Shown: positions 47,505 through 60,719, numbered from the stretch's first letter. The stretch is 64,000 nucleotides of DNA from Hemerocallis citrina (GCA_017893485.1 CM030362.1:39588984-39652983), one strand, 5' to 3'. Translations and numbers: made by a program. Notes: generated by a model not told the origin, from the letters alone.

Positions 47505-50500
47505 TAGGGATGGCAAGTGGGCCGGGTCAACCGCCGACCCGCCCACGACCCGCCCAGTTAACCCGGCCCGTGTAATTGCCGGACGGGTTTGGGTCGAACC
47601 CGTGAACAGTAACGGGTCAACCCGGGTTGCCTAAATAGCGAAACGAACCCATCTAACCCGGCCCGCGAACCCATTAATTACCCAAGCTGCCCGCCAACCC
47701 GCGGGTCGACCCGCGGGTTACGAACCGTTGGACCCGTTCGGGTCAAACGATTTGTTGGGGGCGACACTGTTCACCAGAGAGAGCCGTTTGGCTCTTATAG
47801 TCGTTTTACTTGTTTTTTTTGGTTTTTTTTTTGGGTTTTTAAATTTATTTTTAGCCTATAAATACCCCCCCCCCCCAAAACCCCATAAAAAAATCACACC
47901 TTACTCTCTTACTCTCTCTGCTATTATTACTCATTTCTAAGTAATTTTTGAACAATTGAAGTATTGAATAAATAAGTGTTCAAGGCATATACACGATCAA
48001 TTTTTGATCGTATCGAAATCAAAATTCAACGTCTTCAACTCTTTAACTCTTGTCCAACTCCAAGTGATCAAGTCTTCAACTCTCCTACAAGCTCTCCCCA
48101 ACTCTTCAATTCCGGATTTGAGAAATTCTAATTCTACTTCTATTCTTATTTTCACGGATTTTTTGATATACGCGTATCCACGGTGAACGGTATCAAAATT
48201 TCATACCTCTCTTCTTATTTTATTTTTTTGTAGTTATAATTATTGTTGGTTTTTTTTTCTTCTCTATCTCAACCCTCTTGTTTTCTAGATTTTTTTTTAT
48301 AATTTATCGTTCCTACATTGTGTAGTTTTTTTTATATACATTACTACATTATGTCTAGATCACGCGGTAGCGGTCATGGCCAAAGTAGGCAAGATTCCTC
48401 CTCCTCTTCCTGTAGGCCACCAATTGTCCCAATTAGTGAGCCCGTCCAAGAGTACCATGATCCTCCTACCCAATAATGGGGTACACACGACGAGGTTGTA
48501 GGTGATATACAATTAGGAAAAAAAGAACAACAACAACCAACCGAAACCACACAACCCCGTAGTAGTAGAAAAAGTAGAGGAGAAAGTAGTGATTAACATA
48601 AGTTTTACGATTATATCCCGGACGAACAAACTCCGGGTATAGGTTTGAAAGTTTGTAAAACATGTTCTAAGACATACAAATTCAAGAGGGGTGATGGCAC
48701 CGGTACAATTAGTAGACACATTCTAAATAACCATAAAGAACTTCTTGTTGACCTACCCGGCCAACAAAAAGTCAACCCTAGGACTGGTCTAGTTGATAGC
48801 TACCCTTATGATCCCGATCTTGTTTGTCGGGAAATGGCCCGATTAGTAATAAAAGAAGAGTTACCATTTTCATATCCCGAGAGTAGGGACTTAGAAAATT
48901 TTAATCAAACGGCCTTAAACCCTCATTTTAGAAGAATTCTGGGAAATACTTGTAAATCGGATTGTTTTAAAGTGTACAATAAAATGAAGGACGCTTTGAT
49001 TGCAATTTTATGGAGTTTAACTTGTAGAGTTAGTTTAACTTCGGATTGTTGGACGGGTGTCAACAATATTCCAACGATGGGAATAACCTGTCATTGGATC
49101 GACAATGATTGGATTCTTCAAAAAAGAATCATAACACTTGCGGCGTTGCCGTATCCCCATAGTGGCGCTGAAATAGCAAAGCGTATTTTAAAAATTTGTG
49201 ATGTTTTTCATATTCGCGATAAAATTATGTGTATAAGTTTTGATAATGCATCTAACAACAATGCATCCATTAGTATTTTAAAAACCGCATTAAACCCTCC
49301 ATCTGACAATATTTTTCATATTAGATGTGCATGTCATATTTTAAATTTATGTATTCAAGATGCATTAAAAATAGCCGATCCATATATAGTTAAAATTAGA
49401 AATTGTTTACATTTCATTGCATTAAGTCCCAGCATATTTCAAGAATGAAAAAATTGGTGTCGGATTTTAAATGTACCTTTTAGAAGATTTCTAAAGGATG
49501 TTAAACACTGATGGAACTCTAGTTTTGATTTATTACATGTTGTTACCGAATATAAAGCAGTTGTAAATGATTTTTGTATCGTAAAAAATATGCAAAATTT
49601 TGAAATGACTCCCACCGATTGGTATTATGCAGAAACTTTGTTGAAATTTTTAGAACCTTTTAAAACCGCAATTTTAAAATTTTCAAAAACATATGAATCT
49701 ACTTCTAGTAGCATTTTTATTTCATTAGTTAGCATGATGCAAATATTTAACGAAATGTTAAATGATACTTATGTTGGTGATATTGTAAAACCTGCGTACA
49801 AATTTTTTTTGAAGTGTTATTTTCCTCCTTCTATGTTGATTTGTGTTGCTACCGTTATGGATCCTCGTATCAAATTAGAAGGTACGAAGAGTTTGATTGA
49901 AATATTTTTTGCATTACTTGGGGAAAATGTAGAAATAGTAATTGATTGCGCTAATTTTTTAGTTCAATTTGAATCTACATTAAATAATTTGTATGATTAT
50001 TATGATAGATGTTTTGCTTCTAGTAGTACAACTTCTGTAGTTAGTTCTTCTTCTGCTACTTCTAAAGGTAAGGGTAAGAGTAAATTTGATAATGGAATAT
50101 TTAATTTACTTAGACAAATTCAATAAAAAAAAACCTAGGACTAATCAACCAAATGAATTAAATTGGTATAACCAACAAGATTCTGAGTCTTCTACTTCTC
50201 CACTAGGTATTTTACAATGGTGGAAAAACCATGAACACACTTATAGTATTCTGTCAATTATGGCTAAAGATTTACTAACTCCTCATGTCTTTACAGTTGC
50301 TTCTGAAAGTGCATTTTCTTCAAGTGGCAGAGTTCTAACTGATTACAGGAATCGCTTGAAGCCCGACACGTTAGAGATACTCGTTTGCACAGAAGACTGG
50401 CTAAAGGCTGAAGATAGGATACAAGGGAAAGTATTATCAACGTCCACAAGTGGGAGCAACTCACTGGAAGAAGAAGAAGAAGAAGAAGAACAACAACAAT

Positions 50501-50811
50501 AACAATAGCAACCAAAATGAAGAATTCAAGACCAACAACAACAAATTGATGGCCATCAACTTGAAGAAAGTTGTAAATAGATTAAAAAATTGTATTATAT
50601 CTGTGCTTGTTATTTCAAATTAGAAAAATTGAAGTAAACTGAAATTATATATAAGAAATATGTTAGTGTATAAAACATATTTGTGAATTGAATTCTTCAT
50701 TTCATTAGAAATTGTAAAACTTGTATAACTTAAATTCATATGAATAATATTTCAAATTTTTTTTCCAATTTCACTCTTTCAATCTTATTATTATTATTAT
50801 GATTTTTAATG

Positions 50812-50874
<63 letters not shown>

Positions 50875-51102
50875 TTAAGTTTAAAAAAAACCTATCTATC
50901 TAAACGGGCCAACCCGCGGGTCGACCCGACCCGACCCGGGTTGGACCCGAAAGGGTTCACGTGTTGGGCGGATCGCCATTTCCAATTTTTAACCCGGCCC
51001 GGCCCGGCCCGTTTAAGCCACCAACCCGGCCTGAACCCGCCCAAGTCAACGTCCAACCCGGGCGGGTCCGGCCCGGCCCGTTCGACCCGAATGCCAACCC
51101 TA
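47505..51102 (+). mobile_element. hAT transposon, 3598 bp, with transposase remnant
   Basis: A perfect 8-bp duplication actaaaac (47497-47504 and 51103-51110) flanks terminal repeats tagggatggca / ...tgccaaccctA (10/11). Subterminal regions on both sides are packed with acccggcccg and gggtcgacccg motifs, likely transposase-binding repeats. The transposase pseudogene lies centrally. An (ATT)n microsatellite lies at 50787-50874. Confidence 0.92.
48351..50502 (+). pseudogene. hAT transposase (BED finger and hAT-C domain), decayed
   Basis: From the likely start at 48351 the frame encodes a Ser-rich leader, a BED zinc finger (VCKTCSKTY...ISRHILNNH, 48651-48734), the catalytic core with LTSDCWTGVNN (49030-49062) and ISFDNASNN (49231-49257), and CHILNLCIQDAL. 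The C-terminal hAT dimerisation region follows (TVASESAFSSSGRVLTDYRNRL, 50293-50358). It resembles RICESLEEPER/DAYSLEEPER-type proteins. Breaks: TAA at 48474 and 48594, TGA at 49446 and 49509 (the latter where the family has an Arg or similar before WNSS), and a frameshift in the A run at about 50127-50135. A Glu/Gln-rich tail is coded by a (GAA)n-like repeat. It cannot make a working transposase as it stands. Confidence 0.88.
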
Positions 51103-51161
51103 ACTAAAACACAAGTCTCATGTAAGTTTAGGGAAGAATCTCATGTATGTGTAGCATTTCT

Positions 51162-51481
51162 CGTCTTCGTTAATTCTTGTGTTGTAGTTTTTTGGATTCT
51201 CATTCATATGGTTATATTTACGAGGACGATTGAAAAGGTTAACGATTACCAAGGACGAAAACATATTCTTTGTTTCAAAACATTACCTTGTTATTTTTTG
51301 TAAGAAAAATAATAAAAAATTATAGAGGATGACAAAGAGGACATTTTGCAATTGATGACTCATTTATGAGTTTCAAAAACCATGAATATGGAGTAGTTTT
51401 ACGCAATCCTAGGGTGTTTCTTAATAATCATGTGGAAACCTAAAGTAACCTATATTTTGAAACAAAAGGATTATAAAAGTA
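51162..51481. other. Intergenic DNA
   Basis: No gene recognised between the split MITE and the copia LTR. Confidence 0.5.
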
Positions 51482-51978
51482 TGTTGGGATTAGTGTGGGG
51501 CTCACCATACAGGCCCCACCACAAGAACTTCTTGAATGAAGAGGAGGGTCGGCACTGAATTTGGTGCCATACCTTTTGACAAAAATGAAAACAAAAAAAA
51601 AGGTTAAAAAAATTTCCTCCCTATTGACTATATGATGGGATCGTCGGAAGAAGGAAGATGCAAAAGTGAAGGAGAAGAAGAAATAAAGACAAAAAGAAAA
51701 TAGAGTATTACAAGAGTTTTCTCAAGAGAAATAATATTGTATCTTCTTAGAGCTAGTTTATCTACTTTGTATTTTCCTCAAATTTGTGAGAGAGTTATTT
51801 CCTGTTTCTCCTACCATAAGAGAGAATGAAATTATTCTCTCCTTTTATTCAGAGAGAATGTATTATAATTCCTACTTTCAATAGTAAAATTCTACTACAC
51901 TTTAGTTAAGAGGTAGCGTCTGCCCATAACTTTCCTAACAGTGGTATCAAAGGTTTGGTTGCGGAGTGTGAAGAAGAA

Positions 51979-54900
51979 ATGTCGACAATAACAAAGTTTG
52001 ATGTTGAGAAATTCAATAGGAATAATTTTCCATTGTCGAAAATGAGGATCAAGACAATCTTGAGGAATGACAATTGCTTGGCAGCAATTGGAGATAGACT
52101 AGTGGAGATCATCGACGACGGCAAGTGAAACGAGATGGACGATAATGCAATTGCCAAACTGTACTTGATACTAGTCGATGGAGTGTTACCCAGTGTGGAG
52201 GGAAAAAAATGGCAAAAAAAAGTTGGGATACTCTGACAAGACTGTACGATGCCAAATCACTTCAAAACAAGATTTTCTTAAAGAGGAGACTGTATGCTCT
52301 TCGAATGGCGCTATCGACATCGGTGACCGACCACATCAACACATAAATACTTTATGTTCGTAACTTACATCAATTGGTTACAAAATAGAGAAAACTAACC
52401 GAGCGGATCTTCTAATTCAAAGTCTACCTGGCTCGTATGATCAACTCATCATCAACCTGATGAACACCATCCTGACAGATTATCTAGTCTTCGACAAAGC
52501 TGCAGCTGCTGTTTTTGGAAGAAGAAACCATATGCAAAAGCAAGGAAGATAGACATGCAAATTTGCAGCAAGTGGAGGCTTTGACAGTGAGGAAATGGAG
52601 ATCGACAGAACATGGTCCTAGTGGGAGTCAGAATCATGGTAGATCAAAATCAAGAAGTAAGAAGACTTACAAGTGTCACAACTGTGACAAGAAATAACAC
52701 TTCAGGAAGGATTGTAGGTACAAGATAAAGAATGAAGACCTTGATCATTAAATGCTCAAGGGAATGTGGTGATTCGGTATAATGGTGAAGTTCTATACAG
52801 CGATGCAACAACGGTGGTTGGAGGCAGAAAGCAGTTCTCTGACGTCGGGTTACTGGACTCATTAGCAACATGACACATGACTTCTCGAAGAGAGTGGTTC
52901 TATACATATGAACCAATCTCAAGAGGTTTTGTACACATTGGTGATGATCATATTTTAGAAATCACTAGTATTTGTACTATCAAGCTATAAATATTTAATG
53001 GTACGGTTCGCAGTGTCTAGGAGGTATGACACGTGTAGGGTTTGAGGGAGAATCTATAGTCTTAGGAGTAAATGGATATCATTGGATGCAAAACCCATGT
53101 CGAAAATGAGGTCATGAAAATTGCCAGGCACGCTTGTGGTCATGAAGGCAGAAAAGATCGCAGCAAATCTGTTCATGCTTAATGGAGAAACACTGCATGA
53201 AGCCGATGCTTGTGTCGCATCAATTAACAAGGGAGAAGAGTCGACATTAATGTGACATCTCACACTACGCCATAAGTCTGAACGCGGTTTGAATATTCTC
53301 TCCGACCGAAAGTTGCTTCCATGACTCAAATTTGTGAATGTACATTTTTGTGAGCATTGCGTTACAAGTAAGCAACATAGACTGCAATTCAGCATATTTG
53401 AAGTCAGGAGTAAATGCATTCTAGACTTGATTCATTTTGAAGTCTCGAAATCACTGGAAATGCCCCTAAGAGCAAAGTACTTTGTGTCTTTCATTGATGA
53501 TTACTCCAGGACATTGTAGGTGTATCCAATCAAGAAGAAGTTAGATGTGTTTCCAGTATTCAAAGACTTCAAAGCGCAGGTGGAACTTAAATCTGGGAAG
53601 AAGATCAAGTGTTTGAGGACAAATAATGGAAGGGAGTATACAGATGACGAGTTTCTTGCACTTTGTAAGCGAGAATGTATCACAAGACAGTTTACAGTCA
53701 CATACACACCTTAAAAAAATGGTGTGGCAAAGCGGATAAACATGACTCTTGCATAATGGATGAGAGCTATGTTGCGGACTGCATGTCAACCCAACTCTTT
53801 TTGGGTAGAAGCAGCCACAACCATATATTATGTGATTCTCCATCAACAACAATTGAGTTAAAGATACTGATGGAGATGTAGACTGGCAAGTTGGCAGATT
53901 ACTCTACTTTACATTGGTTCGAATGTCCCGTGTACGTAATGTACAACGCCCAAGAAAGAACGAAGCTGGATTCGAAATTCAGGAAGTGCATGTTTTTATG
54001 GTATGATGACAGTGTGAAAGGGGTATCATATGTGGGATCCCACTACCCACAAGGTTGTTGTCAGCATGGATGTGACCTTTGCAGAAGATCAGCTACTTGA
54101 GAAAGATGGAAGCGATAGCACGTCAAAAGAGAATCCGGAGACTACTACAGTTCAGGTGGAAGATAAGCCAAATGAATATCCAGTTTCTTCAGAAGCAGCA
54201 CCAGAGCACGAGATATAAGAATCAGTCGAGTCTGAGGCTCCAGATGTTCGTCGGTCAACTCATGAGAGAAGACCGCCAGCTTGGCACTCAGTGTATATTA
54301 CAGAGAGCAGTGTTGCATACTGTCTTTTAACAAATGATGGAAAGTCATCATATTTACAGGAGGCAATCAAAGGCTTGGATGTATCCTTATGGATGGAAGC
54401 AATGCAGAAAGAAATTGAAGCCCTACACAAGAACATGACGTGAGATTTTGTTACGCTACCAAAGGAAGAATGGTCATCGGCAACAAATGGATCTATAAGA
54501 TCAAGTGCGATGGTAATGACCAAGTGGAGCGGTACCATGCAAGATTTGTGGTAAAAGGATATGCTCAGAAAGAATGTATTGATTTCAATGAGATATTCTT
54601 ACCTGTGGTTTGACTCATGATAGTCATAGTCGTCTTGACGATGTGTGCTACGTTTGACCTACATCTAGAGTAGCTAGATGTGAAAACCGATTTTCTTCAT
54701 GGAGATCTTGAAGAAGAAATTTATATGCTTAAACCAGAAGGTTTTGCTGAAACATGCAAGGAGAACTTGGTTTGCAAGTTGAACAAATCTCTGTACGGTC
54801 TCAAACAGGCGACAACACATTGGTACAAAAGATTTGATTCCTTCATTATTAGCCTTGGATACAACAGATTAAGTTCAGACCATTGTACGTACTACAAAAG

Positions 54901-56458
54901 GTTTGATGGTAATGATTATTTCATTCTACTATTGTATGTGGACAGTGGCGGAGGCAGACAAATCAAAATGGGGGTTCCAAATTTTTTTTCTCCCGGCATC
55001 GACATAATTGTTACCGAAAATTTCTCATTATACTTTTGTTTTGAAGAATTAAAGTAATTGGGACAAAATAAAATTATAATCAAAATAAATATTCGAATTT
55101 ATATTTTTAGTATCATGTATTTTTTTGCACTTGTACAGTTGTACTCTAAATTTGGTAAGAGTAATACTAATCAATAATCATACTACACTATTTATACTAC
55201 TATAATACTAGAGGCTAAGAGATACGACACAAATGAATAAATATACTTATAACTTGTGTATACACTAGTTTCTTATTCAAAATTTTATCCAATGATTACA
55301 CAGATCAAATAATAAGTATTTAATTTTTAGCCCAAAGCTTATACCACTATTTTGAGCCTTTAATAAGAGGTCGATTAGACTTGGGGGTTCCAAATTTTTT
55401 TTAACTAGGGGGCCAAATAAAAATTTCGGTATATATTAGAGGGTTTTACAAAATTTTTGGGGTCCCAAATGTCCCCCCTACTCTCTTACTCCCTCCGCCA
55501 CTTTGTGTGGATAACATGTTGGTAGCAGTCATCAACAAAGATCGTATTCAAGAATTGAAGGCACATTTGGCTAGGGATTTTGACATGAAGGACTTGGGAC
55601 CAACAAACAAGATTCTAGGGATGTAGATTCACCAAGACAGAAATAACAGAAAGATGTGGCTTTTCCAGAAGAACTACTTCAATAAGCTCTTGTGGCGCTT
55701 CAACTTGCAAGACTATAAGTCAATTTATACCACAATCCTTGTTAATTTCAAGTTATCATCCAAGATGTGTCATAGAAATGAAGCAGAGAGGAAGGAAATG
55801 TCTCGAGTACCGTATGCATCAGCAATGGAAAGTTTGATGTTCGCTATGATATGAGACTAGACACAAGCAGTGGGAGCGGTTAGTGATACATGACGAATCC
55901 TAGTAGAGAGCACTGGAACACAGTGAAGAGGATTCTGAGATACATCAGAGAAAACTCAGTGATGCTGCATGTTACAGAAGATCATAATTAACTGTCAGGG
56001 GCTATTTGGACTTAGATTTTGCAGGGAATCTCGACAAAAGAAAAACAACTATGGGCTATGTGTTTACACTTGTAGGAGGAAATGTAAGCTTGGTTTCGAA
56101 ACTACAGACTGTTGTGGCTCTATCTACAACTAAAGTAAAATACATGGTGGCTACACAAGCTTGCAAGGAAGCAATATGGATTCAACGGTTGTTGAAGGAG
56201 TTCGGGCACAAGAAAGAAAAGATTGTTCTATTCTGTGACAGTCAGAATGTCTTGCACATCACAAGAAATCCAGTATTTCATTCACAGACAAAGCACATAA
56301 GAGTTCACTTTCATTTCGTTTGAGAAGTAGTGGAGGAAGACAGTGTGGATATGCACAAGATTCACACTAATGAGAATCTAGCATATGTTACGACCAAGCC
56401 GATCAACACTGGTAAATTTGAATGGTGTCGATCATTGTGTGGTCTAGCAGTAACATAA
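51979..56458 (+). pseudogene. Copia gag-pol polyprotein, decayed
   Basis: Parts in order: gag (KFDVEKFNRNNFPLSKMRIK, 51994 on); a zinc knuckle with a stop inside it (CHNCDKK*HFRKDC, about 52676-52720); a protease remnant ending in HMTSRREWF (52870-52900); integrase (HCVTSKQHRLQF, then FIDDYSRTL and CLRTNNGREYTDD); reverse transcriptase (DFLHGDLEEEIYM and LNKSLYGLKQA); the YVDD-type box split by a MITE at 54943-55503; and RNase H (SKLQTVVALSTT, FCDSQNVLHITRNP, 56090-56290). Many stops and shifts occur throughout. It is closest in wording to the Tnt1-94 type of copia polyprotein. Non-functional. Confidence 0.88.
54943..55503. mobile_element. hAT-type MITE inside the copia reverse transcriptase
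   Basis: It begins cagtggcggaggcag and ends ctccgccactt. It is flanked by tatgtgga (54935-54942) and tgtgtgga (55504-55511), 7/8. It interrupts the codons for the catalytic YVDD box: LLLYVD is left of it and DNMLVAV follows. 561 bp, non-coding. Confidence 0.85.
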
Positions 56459-57072
56459 GCAACATGAGAATGACAAGGTTGAAAGGATTGTGTGGTGAAA
56501 TGATTAATTCTCAATCAAGTCTCCAAGTGGGAGAATGTTTGAAGTAGTGAGGTGCCCTACTATACGGGCCCAACCACACCAACTCCTTGAAGAAAAAGGA
56601 GGGTAGGCACCGAATTCAATGCCGCACCTTTTGAAAAAAAAAAAAGAAAAAAAAAGGGTCAACAAAATCTCCTCCTCCTTGACTATATAATGAGAGCACC
56701 AGAAAAAAGGAGGATGCAGAAGTGCGGAAGAAGAAGAAATAGGGATTAAGATAAAATAAAGTATTACAAGAATTTTCTCAAAATAGATAATAGTGTATAT
56801 CCTTAGAGCTAGTTTGTCTACTTTGTATTTTTCTCAAATTTGAGAGAGTAGTTTCTCCTACAATAAGAAATAGTGAAATTGTTATCTCTTTATATTTAGA
56901 GAGAATGTACTGTAATCCCTACTTTCAATAGTAAAATTCTATTACACTTGTCCAAGGTTTTTATCCCGTCTCTTTTGAGAGTTTTTCACATAAAATATAT
57001 GTTTCTACTTTATCTTCACTTTCTTAATTTCAATTTTGATTTGTGGTTGCTTCTGTTCATAATTTCCTAATA

Positions 57073-57666
57073 TAATACATCTCTAATCTCTAATAATATA
57101 ATGGGAGAAGGCCTTAGTGTCATTTGTAAATGTTTTGTCAATCTACCAACCCGTGCAATACACGTGCATAACTATTATAAAGGAGGTTCTAAGTTCAAAT
57201 CCAGACTATGTCTAAATTTTTATTTTAAAAAACTATATGTATCATATAATCTTCTTCTTTATTATTTTACATTCTATAGCTAGATCTTGGATAGGTGGGG
57301 AGAGGTAGCAAGCTTTAGGTATGATACTAGTAGATATATTTATATAGAAGGTGTTATTTGACAGATTTTAAGGGGGGCTGAAGTGGTGAAGTATCAATTA
57401 TGCAGGGGGCTTTGTAAAAGGAGGGGTTGAAATTTGCCACCCCTGCCCACATATGCCTCCGTCCCTGACAATTACTGTCTTTCGCCCTTTTCTAAGAAAA
57501 TTTATCTATTCGTGGTAACGAAAGTCTATGAAATGACAGGGTTAGGGATGCAAACCAAGTTGTGTTCAACCCAAACTCAACTTGTTGACCCTAAGAAAAT
57601 GAGTTTTCTGTTAGGTTTTAATTTAGTGTCAACCTGAATTCAATCATATTGATTACTTTTACAAAG
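57073..57666. other. Helitron-like and MITE fragments
   Basis: tctctaatctctaataatat at 57080 matches the second Helitron family; a CTAG-T at 57327-57331 could be its end. A scrap ending gcctccgtccctgac (57458) resembles the TGGCGGAGGC-type hAT MITE. No gene. Confidence 0.4.
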
Positions 57667-60600
57667 TGTTAGGAATATATCTTGAATACTCATGATTCAG
57701 ATTAGAAAAAGATACAATGAAACACGAAGGTCGAAGCAGTCGAAGAGAGAGAAAAGAAAACATTAACATCAACAGCCGAGAAAGAGATGACCGACGGACC
57801 TTAGGGACAATCGACTAGTCATGCCTGTACAGGGTTTCTCTGAGAGAGGGACAGTCGACCACACTTGTGGTGCAATCGACCGACCGCGGTGCTGTTTTAC
57901 TTTTGGGCTTCAACTTGTTAGGTCGTTTCATCCCAATCTTCAACTCCAAGTCAGTTCATACGGCTCCTATTCAGTTACTTCTTCTACAGGATATTTTGGA
58001 CGACTGAGAATCAAGATTAACCTAGGGTTCTCTCTATTTTTCTTCTATATATTGTAATCTCCTCCAATATGAGAGGGATAAGCACTGCATTGATATTTTT
58101 TCCATTGCAAAAAGAGACTTGAGAGAGATAGTTCTTAGTGAGTGAGTTTAATTCCTTATATTGAGTGAATCATTAATTCATTGTAATCTTTTCTAGTTGA
58201 ATATTATATCTCCCTAGTTTTCCCTTCGGATTAAACTAAAGCTAACCATGATAAATCCTCGTTGTGTTTGTGTTGGATTAATTGATCTATTTGCTTGGGT
58301 GTTCAATTGATTCGTCTCCTCTACTTCGACATCCCCATTACTCTAATCAGTTCCGCTGTGCCACCGGTGTATTTTTAGACACCCCATCCCAACAAAGTAG
58401 TATCAGAGCTTCAAATTGCCAAGTTCCTTGGTTAAGATGACAGGTTACAGTCCTTGGAAGATTAAGCAATTCGATGGAAAGATCAACTTCAATATTTGGA
58501 AGGTAGACATGTATGATGTCATAGTCCAAGAACGTCTGCAGTTAGCCGTCAAGAAGAAGAAAAATCCATCCAATATGAAGGAGGATATTTGGAATGATAT
58601 TTGTGAAAGAGCCGTAAGTTTAATCCGGCTATCACTGGCGGACAAGATCAAGTGCAAGTTTGTTGAAGTAACTGGCACGACGAGCTTGTGGAAAAGACTC
58701 ATAGCTGACTACTCTGGTTCGTCGTTATTAGATCGGATGCATTGAAAGAAGAAGTTATTCTGTTTTTCAATGGGTAACGATCTCCAAGACCACATCCCAG
58801 AGTTCAACAAGGTTTATCTGAACTTCAAGCAAACAACGCGGATGTGAGTGGGGAAGATAAAGCTATCAACTTGATATATTCACTTCTAGATTCGTACGGG
58901 CATTTGATCACTACCATACTACACGGTAAATCTGCCAAGAAGAGTATTACAGTGGATGATGTATTCAAAGCACTGAAGAAAAATCAACTTAGGAATGAGA
59001 CACAGAAATCATCATCTACTCCAGGTTGTCTAGCAGTGGATGGTCCTTCAGGTGGAGGACAAAGTGCTATGCAAAAGAATTTGATTTGTTGCCAATATTG
59101 CAAGAGGTCAGGGCATATCAAGAAACACTGTTGGAAATTGCAGAATTAGAAGAGCGTCAAGGATGAAAAATCTACCACCTATGTGGTTAGTGCTTGTGAT
59201 TCAGGTGATTTGTGTTTTCTTATTTCAAACTCTTTAGAAGTGGATTCAAGTTAGTTTCTTGACTCAGGGAGTTCGTCTCATATTTACTCCGAGAAAGACT
59301 TGTTTTCTACTTATAAGTTTACTACAGGGTGTTGTGTGAGAATGGAAACTGGAGAGATTTGTGAAGTAGTAGGTGAGGGGACAGTTGAGTTGAAGATGTC
59401 AGGTCTAAACATATTTACTCTAAAGGATGTCTTACATATTCCTCTGCTTAAACAGAATCTAATTTCTTTGGGAACTCTTGAAGCACGAGGTTGTAGGTAC
59501 ACAGCTCAAGATGGAGTTCTGTCTATTTTTCAGGGTCGTCGTAAGGTGATTAGAGGTATGACAGTAGTTGGATCAAGCCAAAATAATCTCTACAAACTTT
59601 GGGGAATCCAAAATTCTTGTACAAGTGTTGATTCTTTTCCTGTTATTCCTGCAAGTTCATCTAGTTCACCGCAACTAGCATCATCAATTTGAGACCAAGA
59701 CGTTCGAATATTGTCGAGAGGTGGAGATTGCCTCGATGTAGGTCGAGTTCATGTGGAGGTTGGAAACTCTGTGATAATGCCTACTGAGGTATTTCCTTGA
59801 TGGGGTATACTGATCGGTGAGATTGGGTAGAGATTTGTTCAACTAGTAGAAGAAACTATCGTACCAAGTTTGATTTGCAAGTGGAGTTTAGTAGAGTTTT
59901 GAGATGAGTAATCACATCATGTTGATAGCACTCGTATGCCCAAGGGAGATGTTGTTAGGAATATGTCTTGAATACTCATGGTTCAGATTAGAAGAAGATA
60001 CGATGAAGCACGAAGGTCGAAGCAGTTGAAGAGAGAGAAAAGAAAACATCAACAGTAGTAGCTAGGAAAGGGACGACCAACCGACATTAGGGACAATCGA
60101 CCGGTCATGCATGTATATGGTTTATCCGAGAGAGGTACAGCCGATCGCACTTGTGGTGCAGTCGACCAACCGCGGCGCTGTGTTACTTTTGGGCTTTGAC
60201 TTGTTAGGTCGTTTCAGCCCAATCTTCAACTCCAAGTGAGATCGAATGGCTCCTATTCAGTTACTTCTTCTACAGGATATATCAGACGACTGAGAATCAA
60301 GATTAACCTAGGGTTCTCTCTATTCTTTTTCTATATATTGTAATCTCCTCCAATATGAGAGGGAGAAGCACTTCATTGATATTTTTTCCATTGCAAAGAA
60401 AGGCTTGAGAGAGATAGTTCTTGGTGAGTAAGTTTAATTCATTGTATTGAGTGAATTATTAACTCCTTGCATTCTCTTCTAGTTGAATATTATATCTCCC
60501 TATGTTTCCCTTCGGATTAAGCGAAAGCTAACTGGGATAAATCCTCGTTGTGTTTGTGTTGGATTGGTGGATCTATGTGATTGGGTGTTCAATTAATTCG

Positions 60601-60680
60601 TCTCATCTGCTTCGACATCCTCATTGCTCTAATCAGTTCCGTTGTGCCACAGCTCTGTTTGTAGACACCCCATCCCAACA
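57667..60680 (+). mobile_element. Non-autonomous copia element with gag/protease only, copy 2
   Basis: LTRs 57667-58394 and 59953-60680 (both 728 bp, tgttagga...cccaaca) are flanked by a perfect 5-bp duplication caaag (57662-57666 and 60681-60685). The primer-binding site is agtatcagagct at about 58399. The interior is 1.56 kb. Like copy 1 it has gag and protease-region sequence and nothing of integrase, reverse transcriptase or RNase H. The LTRs of both copies share motifs (gtcgaccg repeats, ggctcctat, aggatat, gggttctc), so they belong to one family. Confidence 0.9.
58416..59692 (+). pseudogene. Copia gag and protease remnant, copy 2
   Basis: gag: INFNIWKVDMYDVIVQ and then SLWKRLIADYSGSSLLDRM (58476-58740), a TGA at 58743 and a frameshift near 58830, then INLIYSLLDSYGHL. 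A canonical zinc knuckle CQYCKRSGHIKKHC (C-x2-C-x4-H-x4-C, 59092-59133) follows. A protease-like active site DSGSSSH lies near 59263-59283, then VLHIPLLKQNLISLGTLEARG and NNLYKLWG. Copia coding sequence ends there and runs into the right LTR. Several breaks prevent one continuous protein. It has the same extent as copy 1. Confidence 0.8.
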
Positions 60681-60719
60681 CAAAGGATCAAAATTGAACT
60701 CCCAAAATCAAAACCAAAA

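Larger units (their letters stand above)
47386..51161. mobile_element. Small MITE split by the 3.6-kb hAT element
   Basis: aaatgctacacatacatgag...cttacatg (47388-47430) is the inverse of catgtaagtt...ctcatgtatgtgtagcattt (51118-51160), arms of about 45 bp with few mismatches. Without the hAT the MITE is about 170 bp. No firm target duplication was seen. Confidence 0.65.
51482..57072 (+). mobile_element. Decayed Ty1/copia retrotransposon (Tnt1/Tork-like)
   Basis: Left LTR 51482-51940 (tgttggga...cctaaca) and right LTR 56536 to about 57072 share the wording gggcccaaccac, ggcaccgaatt, ccgcaccttttg, gagctagttt and ccctactttcaatag. A primer-binding site (tggtatcaaagg) starts at 51942, and a polypurine tract (aagtgggagaa) precedes the right LTR. 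The interior has gag, protease, integrase, reverse transcriptase and RNase H in copia order. LTR divergence and many stops show it is old. No convincing target duplication was seen. Confidence 0.88.

Noticed and set aside
50809..51303. 164-codon frame beginning with poly-Ile
   Set aside because: It is an (ATT)n microsatellite plus the GC-rich end of the hAT element.
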